Shown here: positions 28,638-36,903 of the stretch, piece after piece | How the letters are laid out: each line of letters opens with the position of its first letter | Position numbering within the stretch: position 1 is the first letter of the stretch | Assembly: GCA_003280995.1 (NCBI GenBank) | Contig: QCDG01000014.1 | Location: 1 to 38,254 of the forward strand | Source: Prochlorococcus sp. AG-355-A09 | Lineage (GTDB): Bacteria; Cyanobacteriota; Cyanobacteriia; PCC-6307; Cyanobiaceae | Direction of reading: 5' to 3' | Length of the DNA stretch: 38,254 nt | The notes under the pieces: generated by a model | What the model saw: only the letters and a program-made list of their open reading frames with translations | Told to the model about the DNA's origin: nothing | Databases searched by the model: none | Made by a program: the position numbers and the translations under genes

Positions 28638-29012
28638 TTGAAAAAGACTTTCACAGTCACCATTAAAAATAAAGAAACCGGAAAGGTATACCAAGAGCAG
28701 GTTAATAGTGACGACTACATACTTAAGGAATTTGAAAAGAAAGGTTTCAAACTTGCATTTTCTTGTAGAAATGGTTGCTGTACAAGTTGTGCAGTTAAAA
28801 TTAAATCTGGTACTTTGCATCAACCTGAAGCCATGGGTGTATCTCAGGCATTAAAAGACAAAGGTTATGCACTTCTTTGTGTAGCTAAAGCAACTTCAGA
28901 TCTTGAGGTAGAAACTACGTATGAAGATGAAGTTTACGATTTACAATTTGGACAATATTTTGGCAGGGGAAATACAAGAATTGCGCCACCTTGGGAATTT
29001 GAGGAAGATTAA
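28638..29012 (+). CDS. [2Fe-2S] ferredoxin with C-terminal extension, FdC2 type
   Basis: Plant-type ferredoxin fold with cluster ligands Cys43, Cys48, Cys51 and Cys81 (motif CRNGCCTSC, then LLCVAKATSDLEVET). An additional Cys47 adjoins the second ligand. About 30 residues follow the ferredoxin core (EDEVYDLQFGQYFGRGNTR to the end), the extension that marks FdC2, which is conserved from cyanobacteria to plant plastids and thought to serve acceptors other than FNR. The start is TTG at 28638, chosen because AGAGGA (28625-28630) sits 7 bases upstream and the resulting MKKTFTVTIKN fits the family. The next gene begins 5 bases after its stop. Confidence 0.88.
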   Translation: MKKTFTVTIKNKETGKVYQEQVNSDDYILKEFEKKGFKLAFSCRNGCCTSCAVKIKSGTLHQPEAMGVSQALKDKGYALLCVAKATSDLEVETTYEDEVYDLQFGQYFGRGNTRIAPPWEFEED

Positions 29013-29017
29013 CTATC

Positions 29018-29866
29018 ATGTTTGAATTAAGTGAAATAGAGGAACTTGCAAATCAAGTAAACTTATCCATTTTGTATGAAATAGCCAAGAATTCCGCCCA
29101 AATTGGTAATGAAATTTTAAAAGTTAATTACAATAAAATTCAGAAAATATCATCAAAGGGTAGGAAGGGTGATCTAGTTACAAATGTAGATTTGGAAGTT
29201 GAAAATAAAATAAAAGAATATTTATTAGAAGAGACACCAAACATATCTATAAATGCAGAGGAATCGGGTAAATTAACCAAATCTTCGGATTTAACGTGGT
29301 GTATAGACCCATTAGACGGTACAACAAATTATTCCCATGGATATCCTTTCTTTGGGACTTCTATTGGTCTTGTGTATAAAAATAAGCCAATAATAGGTGC
29401 TATATCAGTACCTTATTTAAATGAACTATATTCAGCCTGTATAGGTTTAGGCTCATTCTGCAATGATAGTGAACTTAAAGTATCGAATCCTTCTAATCTT
29501 TCTGATAGTTTACTTGTAACTGGTTTCTCTTATGACAGATTTGAGACAGAGGATAATAACTATGCTGAATTTTGTTATTTAACGCATAAAACTAGAGGCG
29601 TTAGAAGAGGAGGTGCAGCAGCAGTTGATCTAGCATTTGTTGCGGCAGGTAAGGTAGATGGATATTGGGAAAGAGGATTGGAGGTATGGGACCTAGCGGC
29701 CGGTGCTATTATTGTAAAAGAGGCTGGTGGTATTATTTCTGATTATCCATCAGGCGAATTTAATTTAAGTTCAGGAAGAATTTTAGCTTGTTCTCCCAGC
29801 CTTGAGAATGAATTAAAAAATGAACTAGATAAAGTTTCTCCATTTAAAAAAAATCTCTATACCTAA
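29018..29866 (+). CDS. Inositol monophosphatase family protein
   Basis: Magnesium-dependent, lithium-sensitive-type phosphatase of the SuhB/IMPase superfamily, 282 residues. Metal-binding motifs are complete: NAEESG (Glu pair, near 79), WCIDPLDGTTNYSHGYPFFG (near 94-113) and WDLAAGAIIVKEAGGII (near 227). Substrates in this family include inositol phosphates, histidinol phosphate, fructose 1,6-bisphosphate and PAP. It lies directly upstream of hisZ, so a histidinol-phosphatase role is worth considering, but sequence does not decide it. ATG start; GAGGA lies 12 bases upstream inside the ferredoxin gene, from which it is separated by 5 bases. Confidence 0.9.
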   Translation: MFELSEIEELANQVNLSILYEIAKNSAQIGNEILKVNYNKIQKISSKGRKGDLVTNVDLEVENKIKEYLLEETPNISINAEESGKLTKSSDLTWCIDPLDGTTNYSHGYPFFGTSIGLVYKNKPIIGAISVPYLNELYSACIGLGSFCNDSELKVSNPSNLSDSLLVTGFSYDRFETEDNNYAEFCYLTHKTRGVRRGGAAAVDLAFVAAGKVDGYWERGLEVWDLAAGAIIVKEAGGIISDYPSGEFNLSSGRILACSPSLENELKNELDKVSPFKKNLYT

Positions 29867-29884
29867 AATTAGTTAACTATTAAA

Positions 29885-31036
29885 ATGTCAGATATAAAGG
29901 AAATTAAATTAGTCGATGTAAAAAATAATTCAAATATTATAAATAACTTAAATAGTATTTATAAACTTTGGGGATATGAAGAGGTTTCACCCTCATTTAT
30001 AAATACTTTACAGACCATAAAAGGCCGTGGCGTTATTGACGAAAATCAGGTTGTAGGAATAGTAAGTAATAATTCATTATGTCTTAGGCCAGAAATGACA
30101 ACATCTATTGTTAAATTGTCATCTACTAGATTAATAAATAAGAAAAGACCTATAAGATTATTCACCAATGGAATGGTTTTCGATAAAAAACAAAATAATA
30201 AAAATTCATTTAAGTTACAAGAAAAATTGCAGAGTGGAATTGAATTAATAGGTTATGATACAAAATACCCAGAAATTGAAGTTATTAATATTTTGTTTGA
30301 TTCAATCGATAATATTAATTTGAAGGATGGTTGTAATTTATTTCTACTAGTGAGCACCACAAAAATAATGGACTTGATACTGAACAAATATAAGTATAAT
30401 AATTTTGAAGAAATTAAGAAAAGTCTGGTTGATTTTGATCAAGATAATTTATCTAAATTAGGAATAGATGAAGATGATAAATATATTCTTAAAGATCTAT
30501 TATTCACAAGAGGAGAGCCAAGTGCAATATTAAAGAAATTAAAAAATATATATGGTACTAGTAAAACATTAGATGACTTAAATTTTTTATTTGAAACATT
30601 ATCAAAAATTTCAAATAAATATGGTGTGAAATTACAACTTGATCCAACTTTTCAACCTCACTTGAATTTATATGAAGGAATAGTTTTTCAACTAATAGGG
30701 GATAATGGTAAAAATAAAAGCGTCATCGCAAAAGGCGGAAGATATGATGAGTTAGTAAGATCATTTAGTCCTAATGAGAAAATATTTAATGGGATTGGAT
30801 TTACTATTTCAGTGGACATTTTAAGAAATTTTATTAAGGATGAAAAGACAGATCAAAAAAAGATTTTATTGATGTTTAAAGATTCATATTTGTTAGAAAA
30901 AAGTATGAATGAACAAAAAGTACAACAGAAAAAAGGGAATATTGCTGTCTTACATTTAAATCCATGTGATGACTTAGCTAAAGCCAACCAAATTATGAAA
31001 GAAAATAATTGTAGTGAGATTTTGTGGGTTAAATAA
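29885..31036 (+). CDS. hisZ: ATP phosphoribosyltransferase regulatory subunit HisZ
   Basis: HisRS-like paralog that combines with the short form of HisG to make the allosterically regulated first enzyme of histidine synthesis. The 383 residues keep class II synthetase landmarks: LWGYEEVSPSFINT, motif-2-like CLRPEMTTSIVKLSS and motif-3 region KGGRYDELVRSF, but lack the C-terminal anticodon-binding domain of HisRS and some histidine-site residues, which separates HisZ from true HisRS. No hisG is in the window. It begins 18 bases after the phosphatase gene with ATG. Confidence 0.88.
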   Translation: MSDIKEIKLVDVKNNSNIINNLNSIYKLWGYEEVSPSFINTLQTIKGRGVIDENQVVGIVSNNSLCLRPEMTTSIVKLSSTRLINKKRPIRLFTNGMVFDKKQNNKNSFKLQEKLQSGIELIGYDTKYPEIEVINILFDSIDNINLKDGCNLFLLVSTTKIMDLILNKYKYNNFEEIKKSLVDFDQDNLSKLGIDEDDKYILKDLLFTRGEPSAILKKLKNIYGTSKTLDDLNFLFETLSKISNKYGVKLQLDPTFQPHLNLYEGIVFQLIGDNGKNKSVIAKGGRYDELVRSFSPNEKIFNGIGFTISVDILRNFIKDEKTDQKKILLMFKDSYLLEKSMNEQKVQQKKGNIAVLHLNPCDDLAKANQIMKENNCSEILWVK

Positions 31037-31072
31037 GTCCTTTTAAAAATTTATTTAACTATTAAATTCATA

Positions 31073-31088
31073 TATTGTTCGGACAATA
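31073..31088. other. Stem-loop/dyad between hisZ and htpG
   Basis: TATTGT at 31073-31078 and ACAATA at 31083-31088 form a perfect 6-base stem closing a TCGG tetraloop. No T-run follows immediately, so it is a poor intrinsic terminator for hisZ. It lies 14 bases upstream of the candidate htpG -35 box and could be an operator. Confidence 0.35.
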
Positions 31089-31101
31089 CTCCTATTTAAA
31101 C

Positions 31102-31130
31102 TTGATTAACTAGTTTTTACGAAATAATAT
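31102..31130 (+). promoter_or_regulatory. Candidate promoter of htpG
   Basis: TTGATT at 31102-31107 and TAATAT at 31125-31130 are 17 bases apart, the best -35/-10 pair by eye in this window. Transcription would start near 31137, leaving a leader of about 16 bases without Shine-Dalgarno before the ATG at 31153. Confidence 0.45.
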
Positions 31131-31152
31131 TTAAATGTTTGATTTTTTTTAA

Positions 31153-33057
31153 ATGGAAAAAGGCGAAATTCGTATTAATACCGAAAATATTTTCCCAATT
31201 ATTAAGAAGGCAGTATATTCTGACCATGAAATCTTTTTAAGAGAACTTGTTAGTAATGGTGTTGACGCAATTAGTAAAAGAAGAATGGCCTCTATGGCAG
31301 GTGATTGCGAGAATACTGAGGAAGCTCAAGTAAAAATAACAATTAACCGTGAAAAAAATACATTAACAATTTCTGATAATGGAATTGGAATGAATGATGA
31401 AGAGATTAAGAAGTACATAAATCAAGTTGCATTTTCTAGTGCTGAAGAATTCCTAACAAAATACAAAAAAGATAATGATGAATTCATAGGTCATTTTGGA
31501 CTAGGTTTTTATTCAAGTTTCATGGTGGCAGAAAGAGTTGATATATTAACTAAGTCGGCAATTGGGGAATCAAAAGCTTTCAAATGGTCTTGTGATGGAT
31601 CGCCAAATTTTACGTTAGAGGTATCAGAAAGAGAGACAATTGGTACAGATGTTATTCTTCACCTACTTGAAGAAGAAAAAGAGTTTATAGAGCCTGAAAG
31701 GATTAAATCACTAATAAAAAAATATTGTGATTTTATGCCAATAGATGTCTTATTAGAAGGAGAGACAATCAATAAGAAAAATCCTCCTTGGAGAAAACAA
31801 CCTAATGAATTAAAAGATGAAGATTATATTGAGTTATATAAATACCTTTATCCTTTCCAGGGAGAACCACTGTTATGGATTCATCTAAATACAGATTATC
31901 CATATGACATACAAGGGATATTGTATTTTCCAAAGTTGTCAGGTAGAGCTGATTGGGAAAAGGGAGAAATAAAACTATTTTGCAATCAAGTATTCGTAAG
32001 CGATTCAATTAAGGAGATAGTACCAAAATACCTTTTACCTTTAAGAGGAGTTATTGACTCTACAGATATACCTCTAAATGTTAGTAGAAGTGCATTACAA
32101 ACAGATAGAAAAGTAAGGTCTATATCATCATTTATCTCAAAAAAAATTGCTAATAAACTGAAGGATTTGATAAAAAATTCTCCAGAATTTTATTCAGAAA
32201 TTTGGGATTCAATCTCTGCTTTTATTAAAATTGGTGCTATCGAAGATGAAAAATTTGCTGATTTAGTCAATAACAGTATAATTTTTGAAACAATAATAAA
32301 TTCAGAGAAAGACGTAACTAAAGATATTGAAAATAAATCCCTCATTAAGTCCAATGATAAATATTTCACAACTCTCGTAAATTACAAAGAGCGAAATAAA
32401 TTAAGTGATTCTAAAAAAATAATTTACTGTTCAGATTTGATTGCTCAGTCTAGTGCATTAAATATCTGTTTATCTGATAATAAGGAAGTTATTAAATCAG
32501 ATCCCTTAATTGACGCACAATTTCTTCCATGGTTGGAAAGTAAAAATGAGGATTATCAGTTTCAAAGAGTAGATTCAGAAATAAATGAACTAGAAGATAA
32601 AGAATCTAAAGAAATTGTAGATAAGGATGGCAAATCAAATACAGATAATCTTAGAGATACGATAGTTAAGGCCCTTAACAATGAGAAAGTAACAGTTAAA
32701 GTGCAGTCAATTTCAAGTAAAGATGCTCCACCAGCGATGATCTTGCTTCCAGAACAAATGAGAAGAATTAATGATATGGGGGCTTACATGGAACAAAAGA
32801 TGCCTGGCTTACCTGAATATCATGTGCTTTTAATTAACAAAGAACATCCACTTATTGTTGGTCTTAATAAAATTACGGGAAACAAAATAATTATTGATGA
32901 AAAAGATCCTATTGAGAATCCATTGGCATCTAAAATTGCTAATCATGTTTACGATATGGCTAAGCTTTCCGTTGGTGGATTAGATCAAGAACAGATAATC
33001 AATTTACAAAATAATAATGCGGAATTAATTTCAGAATTACTTAATTCAACAAATTGA
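31153..33057 (+). CDS. htpG: Hsp90 chaperone HtpG
   Basis: Dimeric ATP-dependent chaperone; in cyanobacteria it contributes to heat and light stress tolerance. The GHKL ATPase domain is complete: LRELVSNGVDAISKRRM (near 29-45), SDNGIGMNDEEI (near 74-85), VAFSSAEEF and GHFGLGFYSSFMVA (near 116-129). The middle domain has the SGRADW and DSTDIPLNVSRSALQTDRKVRSI segments containing the catalytic Arg, and the C-terminal dimerisation domain follows. The 634 residues are typical. Start ATG matches the usual beginning of cyanobacterial HtpG. It may be alone under its own promoter, with rpmB starting 39 bases downstream. Confidence 0.97.
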   Translation: MEKGEIRINTENIFPIIKKAVYSDHEIFLRELVSNGVDAISKRRMASMAGDCENTEEAQVKITINREKNTLTISDNGIGMNDEEIKKYINQVAFSSAEEFLTKYKKDNDEFIGHFGLGFYSSFMVAERVDILTKSAIGESKAFKWSCDGSPNFTLEVSERETIGTDVILHLLEEEKEFIEPERIKSLIKKYCDFMPIDVLLEGETINKKNPPWRKQPNELKDEDYIELYKYLYPFQGEPLLWIHLNTDYPYDIQGILYFPKLSGRADWEKGEIKLFCNQVFVSDSIKEIVPKYLLPLRGVIDSTDIPLNVSRSALQTDRKVRSISSFISKKIANKLKDLIKNSPEFYSEIWDSISAFIKIGAIEDEKFADLVNNSIIFETIINSEKDVTKDIENKSLIKSNDKYFTTLVNYKERNKLSDSKKIIYCSDLIAQSSALNICLSDNKEVIKSDPLIDAQFLPWLESKNEDYQFQRVDSEINELEDKESKEIVDKDGKSNTDNLRDTIVKALNNEKVTVKVQSISSKDAPPAMILLPEQMRRINDMGAYMEQKMPGLPEYHVLLINKEHPLIVGLNKITGNKIIIDEKDPIENPLASKIANHVYDMAKLSVGGLDQEQIINLQNNNAELISELLNSTN

Positions 33058-33096
33058 GTCATGTGTTAGAATTTTTAAAGATATAACTCAATAAAT

Positions 33097-33333
33097 ATGT
33101 CAAGAGTTTGCGAACTGACCGGTGCAAAAGCTAATAACGGGATGGCAGTGAGTCACTCTCATATTCGTACAAAAAAATTACAACAAGTTAATCTCCAAAA
33201 AAGGAGACTTTGGTGGGAAGAAGGCAAAAAATGGGTGAATATTAAAATTAGCACCAAAGCACTAAAGTCTATACAAAAAGTAGGTTTAGATAAATTTGCT
33301 AAATCAAATGGGGTTGATTTAAAAAAATTCTAA
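33097..33333 (+). CDS. rpmB: 50S ribosomal protein L28
   Basis: Component of the large ribosomal subunit. The 78 residues match the family from the first residue: [27 protein letters not shown], then [25 protein letters not shown]. The ATG start has no Shine-Dalgarno. It leads a close-packed plus-strand series: the peroxiredoxin ATG begins 5 bases after its stop. Confidence 0.97.
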   Translation: MSRVCELTGAKANNGMAVSHSHIRTKKLQQVNLQKRRLWWEEGKKWVNIKISTKALKSIQKVGLDKFAKSNGVDLKKF

Positions 33334-33338
33334 ATTTG

Positions 33339-33872
33339 ATGAGAAATTTAGTTGTAAGTATATTAATATCTTTTATTTTTTTATTTAATTGTAATTCAGC
33401 AATCGCTTTTGACTTTGCTCCTGAAGTTGGAGATATTGCTCCAAACTTTCAATTAGAAGGTTTTAATAAAAACATAAAATCAAAAAATATTTGGGAATTA
33501 TATGATTTTCGAGGTAAGTGGCTTGTTATGTATTTTTATCCAAAGGACTTTACTGCAGGTTGCACTCTTGAAGCTAAAGGTTTTTCGGAATTAAAAAAAG
33601 ATTTTTCAAAATATAATGCCGAAATCGTTGGAATTAGTGCTGATAATCAAAATTCTCATGAAAGTTTCTGCAGCGAGAAATCTATAAACTACACTTTATT
33701 ATCTGATCCTGAAGGAATTATTAGCGATAAATATGGTTCTTGGATTCCTCCATTTTCTGATAGAAATACTTTCTTGATTTCTCCAGAAGGGGAAATTTCT
33801 TATAGATGGATAAGTGTTTTACCAATAAATCATGCCAGAGAAGTACTTAATGTATTAAAGAAAAAAATATAA
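33339..33872 (+). CDS. Secreted PrxQ/BCP-like peroxiredoxin
   Basis: Thiol peroxidase that reduces hydrogen peroxide or alkyl peroxides. An N-terminal signal peptide (hydrophobic run about 4-17, likely cleavage after AIA at 23) points to the periplasm or thylakoid lumen. The peroxiredoxin domain has VGDIAPNFQLEG, YFYPKDFTAGCTLEAKGF with peroxidatic Cys75, and TLLSDPEGIISDKYGSW. The resolving cysteine that PrxQ proteins often carry five residues later is Lys80 here; Cys111 is the only other mature cysteine. ATG at 33339 is preferred over the adjoining TTG, giving 177 residues. The DUF2499 frame follows in the same phase after TAA. Confidence 0.9.
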   Translation: MRNLVVSILISFIFLFNCNSAIAFDFAPEVGDIAPNFQLEGFNKNIKSKNIWELYDFRGKWLVMYFYPKDFTAGCTLEAKGFSELKKDFSKYNAEIVGISADNQNSHESFCSEKSINYTLLSDPEGIISDKYGSWIPPFSDRNTFLISPEGEISYRWISVLPINHAREVLNVLKKKI

Positions 33873-33875
33873 ATT

Positions 33876-34178
33876 TTGCACGAACTTTCATTTGGAACTT
33901 GGTTGATTCACATCTCTTCGGTAATTGAATGGATATTTACCATCCTTGTTATATACAAAATTTCTACATATAAGGAATACAATTTATTTTTTTGGTTAAG
34001 CCTCGCTATGATCCCAAACTTAATAGGCGCTATGTGTGCGATTACTTGGCATATCTATGACAACCAAGAAAATCTTTACGGTCTAGTATCACTTCAAGGA
34101 ATATTTACATTTATAGGAAATTCAACATTAGCCTTAGCTGCAATAATAATTTTTAAAGGAAAAGAGACTTATGAATAA
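33876..34178 (+). CDS. DUF2499 (Ycf49-like) membrane protein
   Basis: A 100-residue protein with three predicted membrane helices (about 7-27, 36-57, 72-94). The N-terminal HELSFGTWLIHISSVIEWIF is the hallmark of the DUF2499/Ycf49-like family, found in cyanobacteria and algal and plant plastids; its function is unknown. The frame is the same as the upstream peroxiredoxin and separated by TAA-ATT-TTG, so initiation must be at TTG (33876) or a rarer codon; the conserved family start right after TTG supports it. It overlaps the DUF3593 gene by 8 bases and sits upstream of psaK, suggesting a thylakoid role (inference). Confidence 0.82.
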   Translation: MHELSFGTWLIHISSVIEWIFTILVIYKISTYKEYNLFFWLSLAMIPNLIGAMCAITWHIYDNQENLYGLVSLQGIFTFIGNSTLALAAIIIFKGKETYE

Positions 34179-34506
34179 TTTATTTATTAAAATTTTAGAA
34201 AAATTAGGTTCGATTGATAACACATTATTATTCGCAGTATCAATAATTCCATATGCAATATTTTTGTTTTACTTATATAAAATCAAATCAGTTAATATTT
34301 TTGTAAAAACAGGATTTTCCTTAACTGTTTTATTCGTATTCATAACTATATTGGTTTCTATCTTCACACTAAATTACTATGATAAAACCCTTGTTGAGGT
34401 TGACTTCCTGCATGGCTTTGCAGAATCCTTCCTAACCCTAAGTGATTTTGTTATTTTGTTTGGATTTATAAAGTTGTTAAGTAGCTTAGAAGTAAAAAAC
34501 TCTTAA
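34171..34506 (+). CDS. DUF3593 membrane protein
   Basis: A 111-residue protein with about three membrane helices (roughly 16-36, 44-68, 85-103). The segment LFAVSIIPYAIFLFYLYK, the central helix and VEVDFLHGFAESFLTLSDFVIL are typical of DUF3593, a cyanobacterial/plastid family of unknown function that commonly appears with DUF2499. The ATG overlaps the last codons and stop of the DUF2499 gene by 8 bases, so translation is probably coupled and the two proteins may act together. A short purine run (AAGAG) upstream may serve as ribosome binding site. Confidence 0.82.
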   Translation: MNNLFIKILEKLGSIDNTLLFAVSIIPYAIFLFYLYKIKSVNIFVKTGFSLTVLFVFITILVSIFTLNYYDKTLVEVDFLHGFAESFLTLSDFVILFGFIKLLSSLEVKNS

Positions 34507-34509
34507 GAC

Positions 34510-34540
34510 CTTTTACAATTTTGTGTTTTTTAGGTAAAAG
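34510..34540. other. Inverted repeat upstream of psaK
   Basis: CTTTTAC at 34510-34516 and GTAAAAG at 34534-34540 are perfect 7-base arms separated by 17 bases, inside the 66-base gap between DUF3593 and psaK. The wide spacer is unlike an intrinsic terminator; an operator near the psaK promoter, or chance, are the alternatives. Confidence 0.3.
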
Positions 34541-34572
34541 TATTAGAGAATATATGAAAATAACGATTTTTT

Positions 34573-34833
34573 ATGTTTACTACATTATTTGCAGCTGCAG
34601 ATCCAGCAACTTTTTCTTGGTCTCCAAAGTGTGCCGTCGTAATGATTGCATGTAATGTTTTTGCTTATGCAATTGCTAGAGCAACAATAAGAAAACCTAA
34701 TGAAGGTTTTGAAATACCTAATTCAAAATTCTATGGTGGTTTAAGTCATGCATCAGTTGTAGGTGCTAATTGCCTAGGTCATATTTTCGGAATTGGAGCA
34801 ATCTTAGGATTAGCCTCACGAGGCGTTCTCTAA
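34573..34833 (+). CDS. psaK: Photosystem I subunit PsaK
   Basis: Small two-helix thylakoid subunit at the periphery of photosystem I. The 86 residues contain the family's N-terminal ATFSWSPKCAVVMIACNVFAYAIARATI, the stromal loop with KFYGGLSHASVVGANCLGHIFGIG, and the second helix to the C terminus. The helices lie at about 17-36 and 58-80. The start is ATG with no Shine-Dalgarno. Its TAA stop is itself the first three bases of the 15-bp tandem repeat that follows. Confidence 0.95.
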   Translation: MFTTLFAAADPATFSWSPKCAVVMIACNVFAYAIARATIRKPNEGFEIPNSKFYGGLSHASVVGANCLGHIFGIGAILGLASRGVL

Positions 34834-34895
34834 ATATTTATTTATTAAATATTTATTTATTAAATATTTATTTATTAAATATTTATTTATTAAAT
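34831..34895. repeat. 15-bp AT-only tandem repeat (4.3 copies)
   Basis: The unit TAAATATTTATTTAT is repeated exactly four times (34831-34845, 34846-34860, 34861-34875, 34876-34890) plus five more bases. The first unit begins with the psaK stop codon and the array ends 3 bases before the dxs stop codon. It therefore fills the entire convergent gap. Each unit contains the palindrome AAATATTT, so weak hairpins are possible. All copies are identical, which suggests recent slippage expansion. Confidence 0.97.
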
Positions 34896-34897
34896 TT

Positions 34898-36787
34898 TTA
34901 ATTAACTAACTTAAATTTTTTAACAATTCTATCAGCCATCTGATCAGGCATAAGTTCTAGTTTTTCCTTACTCTGATCAGGTGAAGCATGATCAACTAAT
35001 ACATCAGGTATACCTATTCTGAATACAGGAATGTTTATTTCATTATCGTTAAATAATTCAACTATTGCGGAACCAAATCCACCTATTAATGTTCCTTCTT
35101 CCATGGTTACGACTTTTTGAATCCTACTTGCTAAAGGCATAATAAGATTCTTATCGAGAGGTTTAACAAATCTTGCATTAACAATGCATGCATTAATATT
35201 CATATTTTTTAAAATCATTGCTGTTTCGATTGCTGATGCGACCATTGAACCATAAGCAATAATTAAAATATCTTCTCCTTCTTCAAGTATTTCAGCTTCG
35301 CCTATATTCAAAGGTTCCCAACCCTCATCCATTACAGCCACTCCTAATCCAGAGCCTCTGGGTATTCTTAGAGCTGTAGGCCCATTATGGTTTATTGAAG
35401 TTATTAACATTCTCTGTAATTCAGACTCATCCTTTGGAGCCATCAATACAAAATTAGGTATAGATCTCATATAACTGATATCGTACTGACCTTGGTGAGT
35501 AGGACCGTCAGCTCCAACTATTCCAGCTCTATCAAGTACAAATGATACAGGTAAATTTTGTATCCCTACATCATGAATTAATTGGTCGAAAGCACGTTGA
35601 AGAAAAGTACTATAAATTGCTACAACAGGTTTAAGACCATCGCAAGACATTCCTGCCGCAAGAGTAACTGCATGTTGTTCTGCTATTCCTACATCGATGT
35701 ATTGATCAGGGATATTTTTTTGCAATATATCTAAACCAGTACCTGTAGCCATTGCAGCTGTAATACCAACTACTTTGCTATCCTGCTCACATATTTTTAA
35801 TAAAGTTTGCCCAAATATTTTGCTATAACTGACAGGTTTAGGTTTCTTCGATGGAATAGATTTCCCAGTTGTAAGATCAAATGCAGACTGTGCATGATAT
35901 CCAACCTGATCTGCTTCTGCATATGGGTAACCCTTCCCCTTTGTTGTGACAACATGTACAAGTACAGGTCTTTTAAGTTTATGGGCAGCGTTAAATGTCT
36001 TAACTAAGTTACTAATATCATGACCATCAATTGGACCCATATATGTAAATCCTAGTTCTTCAAAAACAGCTCCAACCTTAGGCACAGATAGTCGTCTAAC
36101 GCTTCCTTTAATATTTTTGAGTTCTTCTGGTATATCCTTACCAATTAAGGGAATATTTTTTACACTTTCTTGAACACTATCGGACAAAAATTGCAATGGC
36201 GGACTTACTCTTACCTTATTTAAGTAAGATGAAAGGGCCCCAACCGGAGGTGAAATAGACATGTCATTATCGTTCAATACTACAACTAAAGGGGTATTTG
36301 GTAAGTGACCTGCATGATTTATAGCTTCTAATGCCATTCCTCCTGTTAGTGCTCCATCTCCAATAACAGCGACACATTTATAATTTTCACCTTTTCTATC
36401 TCTTGCTATGGCCATTCCTAAAGCAGCAGAAATAGAAGTACTTGCATGTCCAGCACCAAAATGATCAAATTTACTTTCACTTCTTTTTAAATATCCAGCG
36501 ACTCCATTTTGTTGCCTTAGAGAATCAAATTGACTGAATCGCCCTGTAATTAATTTATGAGGGTATCCTTGATGTCCTACATCCCAAACTACTTTGTCAA
36601 AATCTAGATCAAGAGTTTGATATAAAGCCAATGTCAACTCAACTACACCTAATCCAGGACCAAGATGTCCTCCACTAGTAGATACTACTTGAAGATGTCT
36701 TTCTCTAATTTGACAAGCAATTTCCTCTAATTGTGAAACTGTTAAGCCATGAAGTTGATTTGGATGACTTAACTCACTTAAAAGCAT
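34898..36787 (-). CDS. dxs: 1-deoxy-D-xylulose-5-phosphate synthase
   Basis: Thiamine-diphosphate enzyme that condenses pyruvate and glyceraldehyde 3-phosphate, the first step of the MEP route to isoprenoids, carotenoids and the phytol tail of chlorophyll. The 629 residues show the N-terminal [15 protein letters not shown] with its active-site His, the ThDP-binding [13 protein letters not shown] (near 143) to [13 protein letters not shown], the [16 protein letters not shown] segment, [20 protein letters not shown] [16 protein letters not shown], and [18 protein letters not shown]. Start is ATG. It is divergent from ilvA across 116 bases and convergent with psaK across the tandem repeat. Confidence 0.98.
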   Translation of the reverse strand: MLLSELSHPNQLHGLTVSQLEEIACQIRERHLQVVSTSGGHLGPGLGVVELTLALYQTLDLDFDKVVWDVGHQGYPHKLITGRFSQFDSLRQQNGVAGYLKRSESKFDHFGAGHASTSISAALGMAIARDRKGENYKCVAVIGDGALTGGMALEAINHAGHLPNTPLVVVLNDNDMSISPPVGALSSYLNKVRVSPPLQFLSDSVQESVKNIPLIGKDIPEELKNIKGSVRRLSVPKVGAVFEELGFTYMGPIDGHDISNLVKTFNAAHKLKRPVLVHVVTTKGKGYPYAEADQVGYHAQSAFDLTTGKSIPSKKPKPVSYSKIFGQTLLKICEQDSKVVGITAAMATGTGLDILQKNIPDQYIDVGIAEQHAVTLAAGMSCDGLKPVVAIYSTFLQRAFDQLIHDVGIQNLPVSFVLDRAGIVGADGPTHQGQYDISYMRSIPNFVLMAPKDESELQRMLITSINHNGPTALRIPRGSGLGVAVMDEGWEPLNIGEAEILEEGEDILIIAYGSMVASAIETAMILKNMNINACIVNARFVKPLDKNLIMPLASRIQKVVTMEEGTLIGGFGSAIVELFNDNEINIPVFRIGIPDVLVDHASPDQSKEKLELMPDQMADRIVKKFKLVN

Positions 36788-36903
36788 TTAACAAAAATTG
36801 GTATCTATATAATCTAAAACGCCGAGGTGCAAAATGAGTATTTTTTTTGAAATAGATCATGTAATGTTTTATTAGATTAATAAATAATGCTAAATATATA
36901 TAT

